From contig CANNZV010002347.1 of NCBI GenBank assembly GCA_947561585.1, positions 38,419 through 102,418 of the forward strand: a DNA stretch of 64,000 bases, written 5' to 3'. Shown here in pieces: positions 55,577-64,000 of the stretch. Origin of the DNA: Caprella mutica (lineage: Eukaryota; Arthropoda; Malacostraca; Amphipoda; Caprellidae). Within the stretch, counting starts at the first letter, position 1; each line of letters starts with the position of its first letter. Under the pieces are notes generated by a model that was given only the letters and a program-made list of their open reading frames with translations, was not told the origin of the DNA and did no database searches. Made by a program: the position numbers and the translations under genes.

Positions 55577-56956
55577 CAATGGTGCGTACGTTTGTACGTA
55601 CAGTACAAACACAAAAGATGGCTGCAACACACCCAACTTTTGTTAAATAACGTTTTCGGTGATATTTTTTTTAATTCCACATTACCGCATGCTATTATCC
55701 AATCTTTATAGTCATACGGACGAAAATTAAAAAATGACTGTTGATGAAATTGCTATTGGTCTTTTTACACCCAAAATAGTAACAAGTTTTTAGTCTTGAA
55801 GAAGACGATTTATTCAAGATAATTAGATCATTAGTCAGATCGGTCGCGTTGGCCACCATCTTAATTCTCTATTCCACGTGACCCACAGCAATTCTGTTTA
55901 CTATGACGTGACCTCTTGCTTACATACATGACGTCACAGCCTACCCAGAATAAATTTGAATAATACATGTAACTGGGGTACTATACTATTCCGTTTACTA
56001 TGCCCTACTTTTTAAAGATTCAATAGTTACTTACATGATGATAACAGATAATTTCTATGATGAAAAAGTGTATGATTTGATAACTAATTTTGCTTTGACA
56101 TCTCACTAAAACTATAATTTAATTTCAGTAATAACAAGATGAACAGAGAGAATGTATGTTCAAATCATAATAAATTCACAACAAAAAATACTATTATACA
56201 ATAAAAAATATAAGAATTTATCCATGGGTCAAAGCATATACTTCTCAAAAAGATAGTGACTATTTTCGACTAATTTATTGCACGAAAGTTTGAGATTAAA
56301 TTACATTATAAGAAAAAAGAAGCAATGGCCAATAGACGTACGTATATCCAGAAACTTGGTGTGACGTCAAGACTTGATCATTCTATTAGATTCAATGCAA
56401 AATATAAATATAATTATAACTGTTGTTGACATCTGATCAACATGAAGAAAATATATGTATTAATTACCATACAACGGAAGTATATAATAAATAAAAGTAT
56501 TTTATGTACAAACACTATCGATATATATGTAAGGGGTTCAACATAGTAAACAGCATAGTATAGTACCCCAGTTCCATGTATTATTAAAATTTATTCTGGG
56601 TAGGCTGTGACCTCATGTATGTAAACAAGAGGTCACGTCATAGTAAACAGAATTGCTGTGGGTCACGTGGAATAGAGAATTAAGATGGCGGCCAACGCGA
56701 CAGATCTGACTAATGATCTTGAATAAATAGTCTTCAAGACTAAAAATTTGTTACTATTTTGGGTGTAAAAAGACCAGTAGCAATTTCATCAACAGTCATT
56801 TTTTTAGTTTTCGTCCGTATGACTATAAAGATTGGATAATAGCATGCGGTAATGTGGAATTAAAAAAATATCGCCGAAAACGTTATTTAACAAAAGTTGG
56901 GTGTGTTGCAGCCATCTTTTGTGTTTGTAGTGTACGTACAAACGTACGCACCATTG
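55577..56956. mobile_element. 1,380-bp element with ~430-bp inverted repeats
   Basis: CAATGGTGCGTACGTTTGTA begins the left arm; its inverse (TACAAACGTACGCACCATTG) ends the element. Inversion holds for about 430 bp each side, including CACGTGACCCACAGCAATTC / GAATTGCTGTGGGTCACGTG and AAGATGGCGGCCAACGCGA. The middle (56010-56520) is A+T-rich. No coding and no clear duplication; a long-TIR non-autonomous or foldback element. Confidence 0.8.
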
Positions 56957-57849
56957 TTGACATGTGACGTCACAGCCTACCGGGACACTCTTAATATCCC
57001 CCCTATAGCTCTGGGATACTATTATCTTCTCTGTACTGTGGGTTCAACTTATCTATTTTGTTACATGTGTTACATGCCCCATGGTGGGACAATATGTAAA
57101 CCACCATAAAAATATCATTCATGAACACAAGTTGCATGGTGGGATTAAAAATATCACACCTTATAATGCAGCATATCATTTTCATTTACATTCAATACTA
57201 TTGAGTTTGATAGTATAATGATACAAACCTTCTATGTAACTTGGTACTATTTTATTCTCAAATCTTATGACTCAAAGAATTGAAGTATGTTTTGGAACAA
57301 AAAACTATGTCGCTAACATAAAAAGGAAGTTAAATACAAAGGACTTGAAGGGGCAGTCAGAAAGGAAAGTGGCTCCGTGAACAAATCCATCTACCACTAT
57401 TCGTCTGCCAAGCTCATGTATGCAGAAAAGAAGTTACTTAATTAAAAAGAATGTGTATTGGGAAAGATGGAACTGACAGATTCAGAAGAAAATGAGTAAG
57501 TAGATGAAACCTAAATTCCTACCTAGCAAAAACTCTAAGAGGAAAATGAGAAGAGATGGTAAATGAAGCATGCAAGCCTACCTAAGTTTTAATAAACCAG
57601 AAAGTCGTGTTAAAAATGAGTTGTGATTAAAATAATTATGATAGTTTATCTATTAATTTACCTTTTAATATAAATATAATAAAATTGAATGAGGAGCCAA
57701 CTATAAAAAATAATGTTTAGTAAGTAGTAAACAATATGATATCAGAAATAAAATATCATCACAATTGGTAAATAATTTGTTATCAAAATTGTGATAGCTA
57801 CAAACAGTATAGAACAACATAAAATTCCTCGACTGTTACTCGGTTAGCA
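56957..57849. other. No gene; holds the second copy of a dispersed repeat
   Basis: Non-coding. 57320-57450 matches 7510-7700 (AGTCAGAAAGGAAAGTGGCT, GCAGAAAAGAAGTTACTTAA). Nothing else recognised. Confidence 0.45.
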
Positions 57850-59133
57850 CTGACCACCACAGACCAGTGAAGTAGAAGATGTTCCAATACTGCGTGGACA
57901 CCACTGCACATTAATTTGAGAGCAGACAGACCGCGGGAAAATGAGAACCAATCAGAGACGGTAGATGCGTAAGGTCACTTAAATTGGAAGTTTTTAAGGG
58001 GGACTAATTCAAATATTGCTCGTTTTCTATGATGTTCATTTTTGAGGGGAGACTTAACCAAAACTATTTTGAATTTAATTGATTATTTTAATCATAATTG
58101 CAGTAATGTAATATAGTTTCCATTTATTATATAATATAGTGAACATTTTCTATAATATACAATTTTTCCCACCCTTTCTTATTAACAGTAAAGACCATAT
58201 ATACTATACAGTATACATAATGATTTACCACACCAAATAAATTATTTTCACAGTAGGTTAATTAAAAATTTATTTTATTTGAAAGGTATAATTATAGCAT
58301 ATAAATTATTGAACATCAATTAGCATCACTGATTAGTGAAAAATAGATAGGGATAAAAGTAAGCACTTGAATGATTACTTAAAATGTTAATGGTCATGTA
58401 TCTACCTAGGTAGCTAGGATAAGTTCCTCTTCGGTAATATAAGAAAAATAGTTATTTTAATAATTATTTAATTTTTATTTTAGTTGGTATCCATGATACC
58501 TGCAAGAATCATTGATACCAATTAAAATAAAAATTAAATAATTATTAAAGTATAGTTTTTTCTTATATGACCGAAGATGTGGAACTGACCGGTAATTCGA
58601 TATTACCCTAGGTATTTATTGGAATAGGTAGTTATCTGTCCCAAGATTTCAGCTGTTATTTTAAAACTAATAAATTTATAACACTATGAAGTTATAAGTA
58701 CGCATTGATTGAAATATTTTGAAGTATACACACAACTCTTAAGATTAACGACTGTTGTAATTTCGAGAGCAATAATTATAGGCAACCTCTTCTTCCCACA
58801 CTCTGCAGCGGAATGTTTGGTTTTTGGCGTGAACAGTGAACAACAAAACGGAACAAGTTCAAATAAAAGAAAAATGAATTATGAGATTATATATGAATAT
58901 TTTGAAACAATAAAGGAATATGAACATTTACTATCACAAAAATATAATTTTCGCATTAGGAGATATCATAAAATATACCTAATAATAACATCAGAAATAA
59001 TGCAATAGCGAATGTAGTAAGGATGATTAACTATTAACTGTGGTCACGCACTTACCATTTTGACGTGCCATCAGTCGCTAGATATTTAAAATGACTGTAT
59101 TGGGACATCTACTTTACTGGTCTGTGCTGACCA
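57850..59133. mobile_element. ~1.28-kb inverted-repeat element (ends CACAGACCAGTGAAGTAGA)
   Basis: GACCACCACAGACCAGTGAA, GTAGAAGATGTTCCAATAC at the left is mirrored at 59085-59133 (GTATTGGGACATCTACTTTA, CTGGTCTGTGCTGACC). Non-coding inside, and it carries the GGTCAGTTCC MITE copy 2 and a weak 99-codon frame (58709-59008) that I do not recognise. Confidence 0.65.
58417..58608. mobile_element. GGTCAGTTCC MITE, copy 2 (TA-flanked, 192 bp)
   Basis: Starts GGATAAGTTCCTCTTCGGTA (a small internal deletion against the right end) and ends GGAACTGACCGGTAATTCGA, TATTACCC. TA at 58415-58416 and 58609-58610. The centre is a strong palindrome, TTGGTATCCATGATACC with its inverse AGAATCATTGATACCAA. Confidence 0.8.
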
Positions 59134-59143
59134 CCCTTGCTGA

Positions 59144-60963
59144 CCACAGATCATTGAATATAGGAAGATGTCGCACTACAGTATTTTCAATTTTCTAGCG
59201 ACACTTGGCACCGAGTTTGTCCGTACCGCCTTGGAGTTGCCTACGATTGATTCATTACTTATTTTTAATTATTCAAAAACAACATAAAGAGAAGGTTATT
59301 GAACTTAAATATGCTATTTAAAATCAAAATATTCAATTATGATATTAAACTGATAATAAAATCATATATTTATAAGTAATATAGCTAATTATTTCTGTTC
59401 AGTACATGTTTTGTACGTGTGTGTGTGTTCAGTATGAATTTGAATCGTCGGTTTATTTCTGATGCAATATCGTTAGCATGCGGATTTGCGCTGTGTTCTG
59501 TGACTAAATTTACTAATTATTATATCTTTCATAAAATGAAACTAGTGAGAAATAGGCAATTTATGAAAATGTTCATTTATCAATTGTACCAAAACATCTA
59601 AAGATCGGTACAAATTGTTTTTGTCCAGAAAAGATGATTACAATCTGTGGGTAAAAGGCTTGTACAATGGCGCTGAGACGGGACAGTTAAATAAAGACTC
59701 GAAATATTTCAGTTCCGACTTCGATTCTTGTTTTCTATTTTATAATAAATATACGTTAAAATATTAAACTTTAATTAACCTATTTTCCTAAAAAATAAAA
59801 TTTACGTGTAACTGCTTTGGTTTCCCATTATTGGTAGTAAAAGAAAATTTAGCTCTAACAGTTTATATATACATATACACGTTTGTGTGTACGTTTGTAA
59901 TATGTGACGTCACGGTACCCCTCTCTCTGAGGGGTAGCGTCCTGGTAGCAGCGAAACATCTTCCAATATTCAATGTTCTGGGCACTTACACAGATCATTG
60001 AATATAGGAAGATGTTTCACTGCTACGTGGACGCTAGTGGCCAAATAATTATTTAACTGAGAGCGTATCAGAGAGAGGGGTACCGTGACGTCACATAGTA
60101 CAAACGAGTATATGTATATACATATATAACGGTAAGAGCTACATTTTCTTTTACTACCATGAAGAGGAAACTGAGGTAGTTATTTAAATTTTCAGGATAA
60201 TAGGTTAATCAAAGTTTAATATTTTAACGTATATTTATTATAAAATAGAAAACAAGAATCGAAGTCAGAACCAAAATATTCCGAGCAAACTGAATAGTGA
60301 CTTATTAACTGTTCAGTCTTACGGTAAGTTCCGTATTACCGGTCAGTTCCACATCTTCAGTCACATTATAAATAACAATGTTTTAATAATTATTTACTTA
60401 TTAGAATATGACCGAAAATGTGGAACTGACCGGTAATTCGAAACTTACCCTAATGCCATTGTGCAAGTCTTAACCACAGATTGCAATCATGTTTTCTGGA
60501 CAAAAACAACTTGTACCGATCTTTAGATGTACATTGCCCATTTCTCACTAGTTTAATTTTTACGAAATATATAATAATTAGTAAATTTAGTCACAGAATA
60601 CAGCGCACGACCGCACGCTAACGATATTGCATCAGAAATAAACCGACAACGGGCAACGCTTCAAATTTGTACTGAGTACACACACACGTACAAACATGTA
60701 CCTACAGAACAGAAATAATTATTACTTATAAATATATAATTTCATTATCAGTTTAATATCATAAATGAATATTTTGATTTTTAATAGCATATTTAAGTTC
60801 AATGTCATTCTCTTCTCTTTATGTAGTTTTTGAATAATTAAAAATAAGTAATATATCAATCGTAGGCAACTCCAAGGATACGTCACGGTACGGACGAATC
60901 CGGTGCCAAGTGTCGCTAGAAAATACTGTAGTGCTACATCTTCCTATATTCAATCATCTGTGG
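59144..60963. repeat. 1.8-kb near-complete palindrome (two head-to-head elements or a foldback)
   Basis: Left arm begins CCACAGATCATTGAATATAG at 59144; the right arm ends with its inverse at 60963. Inversion is traceable throughout (GCGACACTTGGCACCGAG / CCGGTGCCAAGTGTCGC; TGACGTCACGGTACCCCTCT / AGAGGGGTACCGTGACGTCA) to a centre at about 59995. The GAATATAGGAAGATGT end word also occurs at the centre, so each ~845-bp arm has its own inverted ends. The arms are diverged. The right arm carries a 129-bp MITE. Non-coding; a 60-codon frame (59419-59601) is unrecognised. Confidence 0.85.
60322..60450. mobile_element. GGTCAGTTCC MITE, copy 3 (TA-flanked, 129 bp)
   Basis: Starts CGGTAAGTTCCGTATTACCG and ends with the inverse GAATT...CGAAACTTACCC; both then read GTCAGTTCCACAT. 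TA at 60320-60321 and 60451-60452. It lies only in the right arm of the palindrome, so it arrived after the palindrome formed. Confidence 0.85.
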
Positions 60964-61027
60964 CACTGATCATTGGAGGAGGGGCATACAACCCCATTGC
61001 ACACAGTAGCAGGGGTGCATTGGGGGA

Positions 61028-61112
61028 AGACACGCCCATGGCGCCACTTTTTGGCATCACTTTTCCTTGCAAGGCATGCTACCTCCATACCTATATATAC
61101 TCAGTGCCACAC
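61028..61112. repeat. Inverted relative of 55425-55515
   Basis: GACACGCCCATGGCGCCACT, TTTTGGCATCACTTTT and CTACCTCCATACCTATATAT on the plus strand match the reverse complement of 55425-55515. It could be a second LTR/promoter fragment in opposite orientation or the other end of a composite element 5.7 kb long. Confidence 0.65.
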
Positions 61113-61139
61113 TTCTTCTCTTCCTTTCACCACTGACAG

Positions 61140-62769
61140 CTTCAGGATAGAGACCCTGGGGGCGAAAATGGGTTTAAGTAATTTAGTAAATATGCGAGGA
61201 GAACAAGCAAGTCCCATAGGCAAACAAGTAAATTCATAAAGAACTGATCTCCAAGTAAACCTCAAATATTTTCTATATTCCTTAGCAACACTAACAGAAT
61301 AATAAGCGTCTTTAAGATCAATAGAACCCATGAAACAATTTTGATCGATTAAAGATAATGCCGTTGAAAAACTTCCATCTTCAAATGCTCATGAACAACG
61401 TTTTCATTTAATTTACTTAAATTCAGAATGATTCTCAATTTCCCACTTGATTTTGGTCTGGTGAAAATAGGAGAAATGTACTCTCCATTGCAATGAACTA
61501 CTTTCTCAATAATTCCTTTCTTCGCGAATTTATCAATTTCTGAATCAATACTTTCACCCTCCTCAACAGAACAAGAAATTTTTTTCGGTACAAAATCTTG
61601 TTGAGGTAGTTCAATGAAGTTAATTTTCACACCCGAAACAATATCTAACACATTTAAATCATTAGTATATAATTTCCATGAATCTCTAAAAAATATTATA
61701 TTTCCTCCCACAAATTCACTTACAAATTTCCTTTCTTCTTCGTTCACCTTGGTACCTTCAGAATCTTTTTGCCCCTCTATGAACGCTTTGTCCAGTTTAA
61801 ACGCCTGTTGTAAGGGTTGAATCGGTTTCCTCTGGTACTATTGTCCATTCTTGAAATGCTCCCTCCAAACAGTAAAGAGCCAGTAAACTCGGTATCAGGA
61901 TTGCACAATCCTTTTAACTTATCAGGAATATCTCTTCTGATACTCTCTCTACGATTCGTAATCGTCTTGAGATTAGCTGTACCTAAAAAAGCCAAGGAAT
62001 CTGAAAGAGTAGTAATCAACTGGTTTATATCCAAGTCTTGGGGCGAATCCCTAGCTTCAAAAAGCTTCTCAATTACTTTTACAGTCGGAATAGCACTCAT
62101 CAAGAAATCCATCTGAATTCCTTGGGTTAACTTATCTCTGCTGCGGCTTGGACTAGGCATTGCATCCCGGACAATCTTGTTGACTTTCAGTGCTTCAACG
62201 AAAGGAACATTGCTAGGGTACAAGTAATTCTTTTCTCTGGAAGAAATCGAACTCTCGTTAGTTTTAGTTCCAAGGAGGGAATTAACTAGTTTTGCAAGAA
62301 CAGCAGGAATCTCCAGACCTTTCGTTTCTTCCACTTGAAAATCCTTCGTGATATCTTTTAACAAATTTCCTTGTACCTGAGGCTCGTTCTCAACAAGCAT
62401 GTCATCCTCACAACACTCATCATCTTCAACAAAACCATAATCAAGAGTGTTGCGAATTTCATCGCTAACTTGTTGCGCGATGTTGACGCTCATGGATTCC
62501 ATAGAGTTCTTCAAGGTTTTGAATCCGTCCAGCAAAATAGCGCCAATATACGAACCTTTCTCCTGTCCTTCATTCTTTTCCCTTTTTCGGAATTCTTAGA
62601 CGAGCCACCACTTTAGAAATTCTTATCCTTGATGGTATCAGTACCTACTGGGTTTGGAAAATTTATCTAGACCGGGTTCATCAATTTTCTTCCCCGTAGT
62701 CTTCATACCATCAGGTTTTTTAACAGAAGGCTTTTCAAGCACATCTTTCAATAAATCATTGTTATTCAT
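61140..62769 (-). pseudogene. DIRS-like retrotransposon: gag-like region and partial RT
   Basis: Minus strand. ATG 62769 opens a short frame (MNNNDLLKDVLEKPS...), which breaks near 62645. 62535-61777 is a gag-like acidic and helical region (IPAVLAKLVNSLLGTK, IQMDFLMSAIPTVKVIEKLF). 61747-61349 leads into the polymerase (IDKFAKKGIIEKV, SPIFTRPKSSGKLRIILNL), and after another frame break 61331 onward reads MGSIDLKDAYYSVSVAKEYR, YEFTCLPMGLACSPRIFTKL. SIDLKDAYYSV with LPMGLACSPRIFTK is typical of DIRS/PAT-type reverse transcriptases, which use a tyrosine recombinase instead of integrase. The YxDD part, RNase H and recombinase are missing: the element stops near 61160. Dead fragment. Confidence 0.85.
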
Positions 62770-62973
62770 GTTAATTTCTGCAAACCGATAACTATATTTA
62801 AAATTTTAAATGAAACCATTATGAAGTACCATGGAATTAGCAAAACTAAATTATAGATTTGATGATTTTCCGAATCTCGTTTCAAAATAATTAAAACTTA
62901 GAAAGCTCTAATTTCAATTAAGTAAATTTACCGAAAAAATTATATTCAATGTCAAGCTGTCTGAATTGCGGTA
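62770..62973. other. DIRS-like 5' leader, non-coding
   Basis: About 200 bp between the gag-like ATG and the 94-bp array; A+T-rich. Confidence 0.4.
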
Positions 62974-63637
62974 AATTATTATGGCTGATAACAAAAGTCG
63001 AAACCTTGTTAACTTGCTTTTATTGAAAAAACGAATCTTCTAATCAGGTGACTCCATTACGTTCATTTATTATTATGGCTGATAACAAAAGTCGAAACCT
63101 TGTTAACTTGCTTTTATTGAAAAAACGAATCTTCTAATCAGGTGACTCCATTACGTTCATTTATTATTATGGCTGATAACAAAAGTCGAAACCTTGTTAA
63201 CTTGCTTTTATTGAAAAAACGAATCTTCTAATCAGGTGACTCCATTACGTTCATTTATTATTATGGCTGATAACAAAAGTCGAAACCTTGTTAACTTGCT
63301 TTTATTGAAAAAACGAATCTTCTAATCAGGTGACTCCATTACGTTCATTTATTATTATGGCTGATAACAAAAGTCGAAACCTTGTTAACTTGCTTTTATT
63401 GAAAAAACGAATCTTCTAATCAGGTGACTCCATTACGTTCATTTATTATTATGGCTGATAACAAAAGTCGAAACCTTGTTAACTTGCTTTTATTGAAAAA
63501 ACGAATCTTCTAATCAGGTGACTCCATTACGTTCATTTATTATTATGGCTGATAACAAAAGTCGAAACCTTGTTAACCTGCTTTTATTGATAAGACGAAT
63601 CTTCCAATCAGGTGCCTCAATTACGTTACTTTACTTT
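62974..63637. repeat. Seven tandem copies of a 94-bp unit
   Basis: The word ATGGCTGATAACAAAAGTCG begins at 62981, 63075, 63169, 63263, 63357, 63451 and 63545, an exact 94-bp period. Each unit continues with AACCTTGTTAACTTGCTTTT and GGTGACTCCATTACGTTCAT. Copies 1-6 are almost identical; copy 7 has several changes (AACCTGCTTTTATTGATAAG). It lies just upstream (minus sense) of the DIRS-like frame and may be its repeated 5' control region. Confidence 0.95.
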
Positions 63638-64000
63638 ATTAGAAAATACCCTGAACCGAAAAATCATCAAATCAAGCGAATATGAAGGTATTAATCTAAC
63701 AATAAACGGCAACAAAATTGAAAACTTGAAATTGCTAACCAAACGTTATAGCTAAATAGTTTCAAAATGAAGTACAAGATTAGCTATGCCTGTACGCAAT
63801 ACTCTCGCATCACCCTATAGCTACTACCTAGAAGTGAAGTTGTTAAGCCTATGTTAAATAAAGATTTCTTCAATTACACAAACTCAGTAACATAATTTCT
63901 CTGTTACAACACTACGAGCACTTAATTTCACGAAATTATCCATTGAATTTACAAGTTATAAAACCATACCGGCTAACTGCTTCACGGAGCAGCTATAGAC
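63638..64000. other. No gene seen
   Basis: A+T-rich to the window end. It may be more of the DIRS-like 5' region; no coding or repeat structure recognised. Confidence 0.35.

Noticed and set aside
62974..63637. CRISPR array
   Set aside because: The 94-bp units are contiguous repeats without unique spacers, in a eukaryotic context.

Overview
The window is animal nuclear DNA, most likely from an arthropod. It is A+T-rich, has spliced genes with GT-AG introns, and is dominated by transposable elements (TEs). MADF-type Harbinger accessory genes, DUF4806-like sequence, pogo/Tc1 relics and a mutator-type transposase all fit an insect or another arthropod. I cannot name the species. There are no prokaryotic or organellar features, and I recognised no tRNA or rRNA gene.

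Layout. 0.6-4.0 kb, minus strand: the last three coding exons of one apparently intact host gene, ending in a CaaX prenylation box. 4-8.4 kb: no gene, scattered repeat relics. 8.4-12.0 kb: a dead Tc1 element (DD34E) split by a 2.1-kb foldback made of inverted degenerate minisatellites, followed by a MITE. 12.8-19.2 kb: decayed, intron-containing plus-strand coding sequence of unrecognised family, with a DUF4806-like piece, an intronic inverted-repeat element carrying a 22-bp minisatellite, and a hAT-type MITE with a perfect 8-bp target duplication. 19.7-21.3 kb: broken mutator-type transposase interrupted by a MITE. 22.4-24.3 kb: broken pogo/jerky-type DDE transposase with a C-terminal PHD-like segment. 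21-29 kb: a dense field of about 120-260-bp repeats whose ends read CCAGTCTG and which share one internal core. Three copies have exact 8-bp target duplications, and one sits inside the terminus of a relative.

29.9-47.1 kb is one 17.2-kb PIF/Harbinger insertion (TAA duplication) inside a LINE 3' relic that continues on both sides. Subtracting its passengers leaves a Harbinger core of about 4.0 kb: a minus-strand DDE transposase and a plus-strand MADF gene whose two exons interdigitate with the transposase exons. Passengers are LINE-1 (minus; PHD + coiled coil + endonuclease + RT), itself split by a 2.5-kb TA-flanked element; a TA-flanked MITE; a TTAA-flanked element holding a second TA-flanked element; and LINE-2 (plus; 2A-like peptide + zinc finger + endonuclease + RT; 12-bp target duplication).

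47.6-54.9 kb: minus-strand Ty3/Gypsy retrotransposon (gag intact, pol cut in integrase by a TTCGAGCAATTG inverted minisatellite). 55.4-61.1 kb: long inverted-repeat elements, including a 1.8-kb palindrome. 61.1-62.8 kb: minus-strand DIRS-like retrotransposon fragment. 63.0-63.6 kb: seven 94-bp tandem repeats. Only the CaaX gene looks like a live host gene. Almost everything else is TE-on-TE stratigraphy, and the duplications allow the relative insertion order to be read directly.
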